A stretch of 64,000 nt of DNA, from the NCBI RefSeq assembly GCF_949628265.1, contig NC_088790.1, positions 32,492,545-32,556,544 on the forward strand, read 5' to 3'. Positions 32,342-42,534 of this stretch are shown piece by piece. How positions within the stretch are numbered: the stretch's first letter is position 1; each line of letters begins with the position of its first letter. Source of the stretch: Cloeon dipterum. Its lineage: Eukaryota; Arthropoda; Insecta; Ephemeroptera; Baetidae. The translations under genes and the position numbers were made by a program. The notes under the pieces were generated by a model. That model made no database searches and was not told the DNA's origin. It saw only the letters and a list, made by a program, of their open reading frames with translations.

Positions 32342-33680
32342 TTAACATTCGCCCATTTTCAGTTTGACGAAATCTGAAAAATAAATTGAAATGTGGTTAC
32401 AGGCCAACAGTTTTCTCTAGTATGTGCAATTTTGAAATTAGGAACAGTTTGACAAATTGCACGATATTTTCGCTTGATATCGATCTATCCAACAGTGTGC
32501 AAATTTTGAGGAATAATTCCCGAAATTATAAAATTAATTACTCGTCATTTTACAATTGGAAAAATAGTCGACTTTCTCAACATTCTGGATATTTATTTTG
32601 AATGGTTTCACAATTTTTGTGTATAGTATTTTAAGTGAAGCTTAAATTAAATAAGATTTTAATCCCAAAGTTTGTGCAAAGCTTTACCATAATTTTTGCA
32701 GTTTACGACCTTCATATCGCACTCGTTGGAAAAGGTGCGCATTTCGCCCTTGCCGTTCTTGCCGCAAACTGGATCGTAATTAAAAATGCACAAAATCGGC
32801 TCGGAGCAACCTGCTTTGGTCGTCGCTTCCGTAGGTTTGGTCTTCGCTTCCGTAGGTTTGGTCTTCGCTCCCGTTGCTTTGGTCTTCGCTCCCGCCGCTT
32901 TGGTCATCGCTCCCGCCGCTTTGGTCATCGCTCCCGCCGCTCCCGTTGCTTTGGTCGTCGCTCCTGGTTGGTTTGGTCGTCGCTCCCGTTGCTTTGGCCG
33001 TCGCTCCCGTTGCTTTGGTCGTCGCTCCCGTTGGTTTAGTCGTCGCTCCCGATTGCTTTGGTCGTCGCTCCCGTCGCTCCCGTTGCTTTGGTCTTCGCTC
33101 TCGGTTGCTTTGGTCGTCGCTCCCGTCGCTCCCGTTGCTTTGGTCGTCGCTCCCGCCGCTCCCGTTGCTTTGGTCGTCGCTCCCGCCGCTCCCGTTGCTT
33201 TGGTCGTCGCTCCCGTCGCTCCCGTTGGTTTGGTCTTCGCTCTTGTTGGTTTGGTCGTCGCTCCGACCAGCAGCATGCAAGCTGAAAATCAACATTTGTT
33301 CATCGCCAATGGCACCATGGATTTTCAAAAACACAACTAAATGGCAATAAGATTGCCATTTTAATGATCACGCAGAAATGTTTCTCGTCGTAAATAAAAT
33401 TTTGTAAATTTAAATTGTGAAAAATTTATTATAGGATCATTTTTGCGAGAGTATTATTAAGGGTATTTGTCAATTTTACCGCATTTATTTGCCCATCCTC
33501 TCTCGCGAAATTAGTCATTTGAAAAACTTATTTCGTCGTTTATTTTACAGTAAATTCGTGAATGAAAATGAAGATTTTAAAATATTATTTAAACTATTTT
33601 TCTTTTTTCGAGTCGCCGCGCGGCGCAGTTAGGAATATAAAAAAATACTCACCAACAAAGCAGACGAGCACGTATTTCAT
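32342..33680 (-). CDS. Secreted Thr/Ala-rich repeat protein with one C-terminal Kazal domain
   Basis: Minus-strand exons: 33653-33680, 32688-33281, 32342-32373; spliced 217 aa. Exon 1 plus the start of exon 2 gives a signal peptide (MKYVLVCFVACMLLVGA). Residues 17 to about 166 are a low-complexity repeat: 21- and 30-bp units encode GATTKAT/GAAGATTKAT, then an acidic Ser-Asp-Gln block (about 70-86), then an Arg/Gln/Pro block (about 87-113), then Thr/Ala/Lys again. A Kazal domain follows (168-217) with spacing C-x5-C-x7-C-x14-C-x6-C-x12-C; P1 would be Phe (CIFNYDPVC), suggesting chymotrypsin- or elastase-like targets. The sixth Cys comes only from the 32-nt last exon (VKLKMGEC, stop); reading through the donor instead gives GKALHKLWD, lacking it. 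AATAAA on the minus strand lies at 32273-32278. Probably an O-glycosylated secreted or salivary/cuticular-type inhibitor; that role is inference. Confidence 0.8.
32818..33262. repeat. Coding minisatellite, 21/30-bp units
   Basis: Units of the form GGTCGTCGCTCCCGTTGCTTT (21 bp), often lengthened by a CGCTCCCGC-type 9-bp insert to 30 bp. Three units are 22 bp long (near 33100, 33052 and 32968), each shifting the frame by one base, so the sum restores the frame. The tract also leaves other frames open on both strands, which is a repeat artefact. Confidence 0.85.
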
Positions 33681-35184
33681 GTTTTCAGTTTGTTGAAATC
33701 GGATGCAAATGCGACAGTGTGTGTTGTAGCGCGTATTTGCGTCCTCGTTTATGCATATTTTGCAATAGTTGTCGCCGCGCGTGCCACGTGACCGAGAAGC
33801 TGGCCAATAAAAAGCAGTGCGGTGGCTGTCAACCTTGAGACTCAGGCTTCCCAGGTTCCCACCGATGCGCGATAGCAGGAAAGGTTCGCGTGTACCTTTC
33901 CTGTCATACGAGAGCGATAGATAGATAGATAACAAAACGGGCTATTTACTCTCCCATCATGAAAAGTGCTGGAAAATTTCACTGCGCAATATGTAGCAAA
34001 ACATCTTTTTTGCACTCTGTCTAAATAAACAGAAAAGCGGCAGAGAAGTGTTTTAAAAGTGCAAAAAGCTGTATTTTCTAAGAAAACGAAATTAACACGC
34101 AGGTTTTAATCTTTAAATTGAATTTGACATGAGATGTTCTTCTACTCCGCACGGAAAATTGATTCACGAAAGGTTAGCTAGTTTCCGGCCAAGAAAATTG
34201 TCACATTTCCGGCAATATTTCGCGAGTTTTTCGTCTCATTTTAACGCGACCAACGGAGTGGCCGACTCGCCGGCCGAATTCGGGCCGACGGCCAGCCAAC
34301 GGATTCGCGAATTTGTCAGAATTTTGCAATTAATTAACTCGGAACTCTCATACTGAACGCAAAACAGAAAATTCCTGAGGTTTTTGGCTGGTTCTTCCGT
34401 GTGAATTAGTCGTCGTCAGAGAAAATAAAGATTTTTTTAATAATTGTTGACAGTTTTCTAAAATTGTAAAATAGTTTTTTTTTATTTCTGCAAAAAAATG
34501 TTTCTTCAAAATAGCACCTTAATATATATTAATTGCAGTAGGCGGTATTTTCCACGATCTTTTCAACTTATTAGAAAAAGAGAAGAGAAAAACTGTGTCG
34601 CGCCAGTTCCGGTCCATTCCGGCGCATAGAAAAATTAAAAGAAAAAGCCAAATATGGTTTGCTTAATCACGATTTTTAAAAAACGTGGATGTAGTAAGAT
34701 TTGGCAAATACACTCCTTTTATTGAAAAAATTGCATACAATTTGGGTCAAAAGGAGCGTTCTAATAATTGTTTAAAAATCAAAAATATTTTGTTACAAAT
34801 AAAAAAAATGTTTTTATTAAAAAGCGAACCGCGTCTAAAACAATTTTCTGATACGTACTCTATAATATTATAAATTGTTCGTTGTGGCAAGCGAAAAAAT
34901 TCAGATAATGTGAGAAGCCGATGGCTGGAAAGTTATTTAGGCAGAGGTTTCAAATTCCAACAATTCTGTTTTTGACACGCAAAATGCGATGAATTCTAGA
35001 GACATTTCGAGAAAGGCAGCTGTCGGCAACGCACTGATGTAGAAACGTGTTCTTTAAGGTAAAGTCATATAATTAATTCATCTCGATTTATCCATGATAT
35101 AAATGTTTTATATATATTTTACGAATAACATAAATATTTCTGGACACTTTTAGGGACAATAATCACCCATACAGGAGAAAAAAA
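33681..35184. other. Intergenic region before the zinc-module gene pair
   Basis: Contains a small GATA tetranucleotide run (33917-33930). An ATG-initiated 75-codon ORF (34129-34356) has no recognisable domain and I do not call it a gene. From about 34640 it is homologous to the DNA before the second paralogue (about 37290-37812). It includes shared words such as GACACGCAAAATGCGATGAA and GTCGGCAACGCACT and a probable 5' UTR intron (donor GTAAAG at 35059, acceptor TAG at 35151-35153). Confidence 0.5.
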
Positions 35185-36838
35185 ATGAACGGTAGAACTT
35201 GTCCTCAGTGCAATAATGTATATCTTGATTCCATTGGCTGTTGTAAGAACGCAAACTGCCCATATTTTCTTGGAAACGGAGTTCAAAGTGTGGAGCCGTC
35301 GAATTTTGACGACCCTTCACACCACTCCGATGGGCAAGAATTTTCTAGTGAAGATCTAACGGGATTTGACCATAACGATATCGCCACTGTTTGCGATATT
35401 ATTATAGCTTCAATGCAAGGAAAAAACTCGACTGAACAATCGCCATCTCCAAACCAAGCAGGATGTGGCGGTACATAAACAAACTAATTCAATTTTTCAT
35501 ATTCATAATTTTGATGAATTTTTCTGTTCAGGCCAACCTGCACTTCCGGACAATAATGAGCTATATCGAAATTTCGAGAATACGACAAATCAGGTAGAAA
35601 GTAACGTTCAGGAGAATTCTTGGAATTCGTCAGGAGAGCCTATGCCACAGGGGGCCCCTGCATGCCAATGGACTAACCAAGGACAAAACTGGAACTGTTA
35701 TGCACCATCAACAAGTCAAGGAAACTCCGTTTCCCACCCTACTTTTGGAAATATTTCGCAGGCTCGTCAGATTAACCCTTCACAGCAACAACCTGTCGCT
35801 GCTCCTAATCACTCACCGATCGCAGCAACCTCCAGTAAAGGTTTCAAACTTGCTGCTCACTCGACAGGATATTATGGCCCTGGAAATCAATCAGGTAGAT
35901 TTGTTATTAAAGAGTTTATGATGCAACTTTTACGCTGTTCCTTAGGGCAAATTGCACAGAGGGAAGATGCTCAACATTCTCAAAGAAACACTCGAGATTC
36001 GGCGACAATTCAGGCTGCCAATCTGACGCAACAGCCACTTGCAGCGTACGTGCCAATTAGGACTTTGGAAATTGGCGCGTCTGGCCCTCTAAGTTCTCTT
36101 GAAAGCATTGCTCAAAACCAGAAATCTCATTCGCTGCAAGAACCTGAGGCTGGTGCATCCGACTCTGGACAAAATCCAATAGGAAATTCAACTAGGATTG
36201 TCTCAGGTACAAACGGATATTTTTAAAAATAATTTTGAAGCTAATAAATCAAACTTTTTGCAGAGCCTAGTGGATCTAACAATCCAGGATTTTGCGTAAT
36301 GTGTGAAGAGGATTTTAAAGACATTCACGCTCATTGGAGAGAATGGCACTACATTCAATTAGGCGTTCAAAATCCTTGCTATCAAGTGTACGAACACTTT
36401 GGTGCAACATTTTTAATACCGCATTTCACACACGATGATGAATTACAAAAATGCCCCACATGTAAGTTCATGTTCTTCAAACTTCGTAGCGACGACCATG
36501 GCTGTCCCGTTTCATCAAGCCGCTCAGCCGAACCAATTGCCAACTTTGCTCCAGTCCTTCCTTCAGGACTTGTTAAACTAGAAGGATATTGCTTGATGTG
36601 CCAATTCACCTTTCCTGATGTGTGGAGCCATAGGTTCCAATTTCACAAGGGAAACGCAAAATACACGTTCAAAAATGTTTATGGAATAATGGCACTCCTA
36701 CCTGATGAAACTAGTGTGAGAAATGAACTGGGTCAATGCACGCCTTGCTGGAAGATTAAGTACAAGAAGAAACTGTCTTATGATAGGATTAATCATACCT
36801 TCTACTGTCCACCTTGCTTCCTTATTTGGAAGAAGTAG
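35185..36838 (+). CDS. Multi-zinc-module protein, paralogue A (family not recognised)
   Basis: Unknown family. Exons: 35185-35470, 35532-35894, 35946-36206, 36264-36838; spliced 494 aa. Residues 5-25 form a compact Cys motif, CPQC-x9-CC-x4-CPYFLGN. The middle (about 40-300) is low-complexity, rich in Ser, Gln, Asn and Pro. The C-terminus holds two similar zinc modules: C-x2-C-x9-H-x4-H (314-332; 413-431), each followed after 30-34 residues by a CxxC-based knuckle (CPTC...HGC 367-384; CTPC...YCPPC 462-488). No signal peptide or TM. The ATG follows an A-rich leader and the 5' UTR looks spliced. The third intron is conserved, with nearly the same sequence, in the paralogue. The 51-nt second intron is divisible by three and open, so retention would add 17 residues. 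Poly(A) signals AATAAA at 36852 and 36909. Nucleic-acid or protein binding is plausible from the zinc modules but unproven. Confidence 0.85.
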
Positions 36839-37812
36839 AAAAAAATTGAAGAATAAATCGGCGTAGAGAACGATTTGTGATCTTATTTGGAGAATGCAAA
36901 TAAGTTTGAATAAATTTCTCGATTCGCTAGAAATTATTTTGTGTTTTCTCTTCCTCTTGATACCTGAACCTTTTCGTAATCCAATTGGTGTTTTTTAATG
37001 TTCACGAGAAATTCCGCTCGAAAAAATCAGTCTTTCTGTGTTCTTGCAAATAATGACAACTCTTAAATCTCGGATTCCGACAATCAGAATTGGAAAAACC
37101 ACTCAACGTTAGACTTCCCCTGACAAGCTGAAGGGTTTAGGGGATGCTAACTCCACCCTTCTATCAATGAACGCTGCTGGCTACAGAGATTTAAATGTCT
37201 GGTTCATTTATTTAAGTAATTTTAAAAGAAGACAGCTCCTCTTAAATATTTACGGCAGTTTCAAAGTTCCATAAACACATATCGTTTTTTAAAAAACGAA
37301 GCGAACAATTTATTATAAAGGCCAATTTTAAAAATATGGTTTCCTTGCATTAAAAAATTCCATGAAATTCGGATTAAAAGGTGAGCTAAACTAATTGATA
37401 AAATAGCAAAAATTCATTATTCTATTTGGAATAAAAAATTTATTTATTAAAAAAGCGAACCGTGTCTAAAAAATTACCTGATAATGCGTATTCAAATTTT
37501 ATAAATTGTTCATTGTGAGATGCGTAAAAATGTAGACTATGTGATCGCATCCAATGGCTTAAAAGTTATTTGGGTGAAGGTTTCAAATTCCACTCATTCT
37601 GTTTTTGACAAGCAAAATGCGATGAATTCTGGTCATTTCCTGTGAAACAGCGGTCGGCAACGCACTCAATTACAAACAAGTTTTGCAGTAAGGCTAAAGT
37701 ATTAATTCTTTGTTGTGTTTAATCTCTATTTATCCATATATTTAATTCATGATATAAATGTTTATTATTTCCGGCTACTTTTAGGAACAATAGTCGCCCG
37801 CCATAGAAGAAA
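36839..37812. other. Spacer between the tandem zinc-module genes
   Basis: 3' flank of paralogue A (36839 to about 37150), which has a close match after paralogue B (39478 to about 39790: GTTCACGAGAAATTCCGCTC, AATCAGTCTTTCTGTGTTC). The promoter and leader of paralogue B follow (about 37290-37812), matching the region before A, with a 5' UTR intron (donor GTAAGG at 37688, acceptor TAG at 37782-37784). The join of the duplication therefore lies near 37150-37290. Confidence 0.65.
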
Positions 37813-39477
37813 ATGAGTGAAAGAAATTGTCCTCATTGCAATCTTGATTTATATTGCTGTTTTAAAAATCCAAACTGCCCATATTATCTTGGAAACAAAA
37901 TTCAAAGTGCGGAGCCGTCGAATTGTGACGACTCTTCACACCACTCCAACGGGCTAGGAACAGGGAAACAATTTTCCAGTCGAAAAATAACAGCAGAATT
38001 GGACGATAATGATATCGCCGCTGTTCTCGATGATTTAATTTCCACCGGAGGAAAAAACTCGACTGGACAATTGCCATTTCCAAACCAAACAGGATATGGC
38101 GGTAGATAAACAAATTCTAGTTCTTATATTCATAATTTTGATGAATTTTTCTGTTCAGGCCAACCTGCACTTTCAGACAGTAATGAGCAAAATCGAAATT
38201 TCGAGAAGGTGACAAATCAGGTAGAAAGTAACGGCCAGGAGAATTCTTGGAATTGGTCAGGAGAGCCTATGCAACAGGACCAATGGACAAACCAAGGACT
38301 AGACTGGATATGTTATGGACCAACCAGAAGTCGAGAAACGTCCGTGTCTCACCCTGAGTCTACATTTAGAACTAATTCGCAGGCTCATCAGATTAATCCT
38401 TCACAGCAACAACCTGTCGCTGCTCCTAATCCTGCACCGCTTGCAGCAACCTCCAGTGAAGATTATCAACTTCCTGACTTGACAGGATATTATGGCCCTG
38501 GAAATCAATCAGGTAGATTAGTTAATGAACGGTTTATAATGCAAAATTTGACACTGTTGTTTAGGACAAATTGTACTAAGAGAAGGTGCTCAGCATTTTC
38601 AAAACAACACTCGAGATTCGGCGACAATTCAGGATGGCAATCTGACGCAACAGCCACTTGCAGCTTGCGTGCCAATTAGGACTTTGGAAATTGGCGCATC
38701 TGGCCCTCTAAGTGCTCTTGAAAGCATTATTGCTGAAAACCAGAAATCTCATTCGCTGCAAGAACCAGAGGCTGGTGCATCCGACTCTGGACAAAATCCA
38801 ATAGGAAATTCAACTAGGATTGTCTCAGGTACAAACGGATATTTTTAAAAATAATTTTGAAGCTAAAATCAAACTTTTTGGCAGAGCCTAGTCGATTTAA
38901 CAATCCAGGATTTTGCGTGATGTGTGAAGAGTATTGTAAAAACATTTACACTCATTGGAGTGATTGGCACTACATTAAACGCGGCGATAAAAATCCTTGC
39001 TATCAAGTGTACGATCAATTTGATGCAAAATTTTTAATACCGCATTTCACACACCATGATGAATTAAAACAATGCCCCACATGTAAGAACGTGTTCTTCA
39101 AACTTCGTTGCGACAAACACGGCTGTCCCGTTCAAGAATCCAGCTCATTGTCAGCCCAATCAAATGTGAACTTCGACCCAGTTGTTGCTTCTGAATATTT
39201 TAAACTAAAAGGGCATTGCCTGATGTGCAAATTCACCTTTTCTGATGTGTGGCGCCACAGGTTCGAATTTCACAAGGGCAACCCAAAATACATCTTCAGA
39301 TATGTTCGTGGACAATTGACACTGATACCTGATGAAATTAGTATTGTTAATGAACTGGGTCAATGCTCGACTTGCTTAAAGATCATGTACAAGATTGAAC
39401 TGTGTCATTATATAAAAAATGATTCCTTCTACTGTCCAGCTTGCTTCCCTAATTTAATAACTAGAAAAGAATTGTAG
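37813..39477 (+). CDS. Multi-zinc-module protein, paralogue B (family not recognised)
   Basis: Tandem paralogue of 35185-36838. Exons: 37813-38101, 38159-38512, 38565-38828, 38885-39477; spliced 499 aa. The N-terminal motif is CPHC-x5-CC-x4-CPYYLGN, shorter between the Cys pairs than in A. Both C-terminal zinc modules are kept (CVMC...THWSDWH then CPTC...HGC; CLMC...HRFEFH then CSTC...YCPAC). Intron positions match A; the second intron is 52 nt, so it must be removed to keep the frame, which confirms the gene model. B has extra cysteines (EEYCKN, KLRCDKHGC, LCHY) and a longer C-terminal tail (TRKEL). Ligand positions are conserved, while the other residues of this exon differ heavily from A. 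The AATAAA words of A are changed here (AATGAA, AATAAG). Probably functional, but expression is unknown. Confidence 0.84.
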
Positions 39478-41220
39478 AATGAATCAGCGCAGAGAGCAAT
39501 TTGTGATCTTACTCGGAGAGGGCAAATAAGATGCTAGAATATATTTTTCGATATGGTAGAAATTATTTTGTGTTTTCTCTGCCTCTTTATACCTCAACAT
39601 TTTCCTAATCAGATCGCTTTTTTAATGTTCACGAGAAATTCCGCTCGAAAAAATCAGTCTTTCTGTGTTCTTGCAAATAATGACAACTCTTAAATCTCAG
39701 ATTCCAACAATCAGAAGTAGAAAAACCACTCAACGAACGTTAGACTTCCCCTGACTAGCTGAAGGGTTTAGGGGGGATGCTAACCCTTTCAACCCGCTGC
39801 TGGTTATTAAATGGGTCAAATTTCATCAGAGGCCTTCGAATAATATACTTTAATTTATCCTAAAACTTCTTTGTTGGCACAACATGCATTTCTATAAATG
39901 AAAACAATTAGTTTTCGGTCCTTTTTGCGTTACCGAGTATGTTAAAAAATCCTGAGAGACAAAAGTGATGTTAAGCGAAAAATTCTATAAATAATTTAGA
40001 AAACTTTTCCGTTGAAGAACGATAGCAAATTAAAATCGCAAAACCCTAACTTTGAGACAGAAATTTGGAAGTACGTCTCGATATATGAGTCGTGACCAAA
40101 TAACGAATTCTAGTTCCTCGAATACGAGGTCGACGGTGTGTTGGCGAACCGCAGTGTATGGGTGGCAGCGACGGCGGCGGCTTCAATTAGGCCGTGCATA
40201 TTATGCGCGAGTGCGACGAAAAGCTCATCAAAGTTTGCTTATTATACGCGCGCGCGGCGAGTGGCGAGACTGGCGAGTGGCAAAGGGAGGAAATGCGCCA
40301 GTGTGCGTGTGCGGTATACATATATTCCTCCCCGCAAACAGGCAGGAAATCCGACTGCTGGATGGGGACACACTCCATCCATCCCTCCACCACCGCACCA
40401 CCTGCCTCTCGTTTTTGACGTCTCGCAAAACCAAGACAGCGCCCGGACGCTGCGTCTGGAACTGACATTGAATTATAATTATTATTGGAAACTGTCGCTG
40501 CAGGAATGATCCAGGGAATTTTCAAGCAAAATCGAATAATGAATTTACAGATTAGGTCCTGAGGATCATGTCCAGTTAAAAAAAGATTGCTATTTTTAAA
40601 AATAATTAATTTCCTTTGCTAAAAAGAGAGGTAAATTCGAAAAAATCATTTTAGTAGGGCACTTTTGGTCATAAGGAAATGAAAAAATGGATGGCCTTTT
40701 CCTGAAATATCTTTTTTTTAAATTAAAAAGCGCTTTATACATTTGATATTTATTAAAGATTTTTTTATTTTAATCATTTTTCCATTTAATTTCAATCATA
40801 ATAAACAGGTTCGATCGGAGAAGTGCAGATGTGACAGGGCCAAAAGTGAGCGCGGGGGCGAGGTGTCAAGTGAGCCGGGGGGTGGAGGGTGGAGGGTGGG
40901 TGCGGTATCGGGTTTTGCCGGCCACGCACTAATTAGACACCCGAAACTGCCGACCAACAGGCCTTCACATCTCTGCGGCTTCTGTGTCGCCGGCCGGCAA
41001 CCCGCTTTTCACGACGCGCGCGCGTTAAGCCAACGCAAACTTTCTTCGGGCAGCATTAAAAATTCAAAAGGCCAAAGCAGAAAGCCAAAACACGCCGCAC
41101 AAACAACACGAACCCACACAATTTCCCGGCCGGTGTGGACTATGCAACGTGCGCCTCACTTCTGCCAACACCGTTGCATACCTTTACAAAAAATGGCTTA
41201 AATATACAGACAAATACTGT
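39478..41220. other. Non-coding DNA after the zinc pair; start of the GC-island region
   Basis: The first 310 bp are the 3' flank of the duplication unit. GC-rich islands follow at about 40050-40510 and 40810-41200. Several overlapping ORFs there are open on both strands, as expected from GC content, and none shows a domain. Between them (40540-40740) is AT-rich DNA that contains AGATTAGGTCCTGAGGATCATG, mirrored near 60655-60685. Confidence 0.45.
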
Positions 41221-41480
41221 TTTTTAGGGAGTCGTTAGTTAGAGTAGACATAAATTGATAAATGAGGTGTCTGAAATTATTTAAATTAAACGCTTAATAG
41301 CTTTGCCAAGCTGACAAACTTAATAGGTCAAAGGTAAAGGTCAATAAATTTTGATTTAACATTTTAAAACATTCCTGCATGTCAAAGGGAACAAAATTTT
41401 TATTTTTGAGATAGCCAAAATGTGCCTAATTTAATAACAAATAAGATATAAAAAAGGTATGCTGCAATTGTTATGTTTTT
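41221..41480. repeat. R8 dispersed repeat, copy 1
   Basis: GTTAGAGTAGACATAAATTG, CTTTGCCAAGCTGACAAAC, TAGGTCAAAGGTAAAGGTCA and TTGAGATAGCCAAAATGTGC occur in the same order and spacing at about 56982-57215. A weaker match to AGGTCAAAGGTAAAGGTTAC lies in the sulfite oxidase intron near 10557. Non-coding. Confidence 0.7.
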
Positions 41481-41594
41481 TCACTCCAAAATTAAACTCT
41501 AAATTGAAATTCCGCTAATTTCACGCCTTTTTCGGTCAAAATTGGTGTTTTTTAGGGGTTTAAGAGCAACCCTGACCTTTATTTTTTATTAAAC

Positions 41595-41930
41595 ACCATC
41601 TTTGACAAAGATTCTGAGCCCACCAATCGATTCCTGAGGCTCAAATTAGGTAAAATGGACGTTTTTTCCGTTAAAAAAAGTGCAAAGGGACGCCAAAACA
41701 AATGAATTCGAGAAGTGCGCATGCGTCACAGCTGGTTGGAGCACTGCCTGTACGAATGACTTCTTTGTCAGCTCTGACGCATGCGCAGTTCTCGCATTCA
41801 TATTGTTTTGGCGGGAAAAAAGGTTCGCGCATCCCTTTCCACTTTTTTAACGGTAAAACGTCCATTTTATCTAATTCGACCCTCAGGAATCGATTGGTGG
41901 GCTCAGAATTTTCGTCAAATACAGTTCAAT
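41595..41930. repeat. R1 palindromic repeat, copy 6
   Basis: ACCATCTTTGACAAAGATTC at the left, mirrored by GAATTTTCGTCAAATACAG at the right. The left arm has lost the TTTCCCGCC word (a deletion near 41690), while TTTTGGCGGGAAAAA remains on the right. Both GCGCATGCG words are present. Confidence 0.85.
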
Positions 41931-42534
41931 CCTGAAAACAAGGATTCAATTACCATTTACAGATTAAATAAAAAATAAATCCTGTTAATTAGTAGCTCTA
42001 CGGAGAGGTGATCAGAGTGCTCGTTAAAACAGAAACTAATTAAAAATAAAAAATATTGCTTGTTTGCGTGAGCGGAGTGGCGAAGTTGGTTGATCAAAGT
42101 TGGCGTTGCGCTGAAATATTGTTTGCAGAGTGCAGCGAGTGGAGGTATGTCGTCGTCGGATAATGAGTGGAACGCGCGCCGCGTACGCCGAGCACAGCTT
42201 TTAATTAGCGGGTGCGCGCGGCATTGTTGCAAAGACAAAGCGCGAGAGAGACCGAGAGCAGAGACAAGAGTTTGTGCGCCGCTCGTCATTTGGTTGCCGT
42301 TCGCAGCGGACCGCCGCACACGCTGCCGATGCGGCGATATTAAATTTCGACTTGCTTGCTACCCGTGGGTTGTCAAAGCCGCGCGCACTTCGCCCTGCTT
42401 CCCAAGTATGCAACCGCACCGGCATAATTCTCGCGTGCACACACTTGATGGTTTATACATATTATGTACATTACATATTGCGCTTGGCCTTTAGCCTATA
42501 AACTCTAGCCAAGCGTTCAGGTGAAACTGACGAG

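Noticed and set aside
32786-33350. Long plus-strand ORFs (158-184 codons) opposite the Kazal protein repeat
   Set aside because: They are the antisense of a coding minisatellite whose units are mostly multiples of three. The predicted proteins are pure repeat (LVVAP, RRSRCF) with no domain, start context or splice structure.
34129-34356. 75-codon plus-strand ORF with good ATG, ahead of the zinc pair
   Set aside because: No domain, no paralogue before the second zinc gene, and length within chance. Kept only as intergenic DNA.
40052-41200. Overlapping ORFs of 120-150 codons in the first GC-rich islands
   Set aside because: Several frames on both strands are open at once, as expected from GC content. 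The products are Arg/Ser/Ala-rich, without domains or plausible introns.
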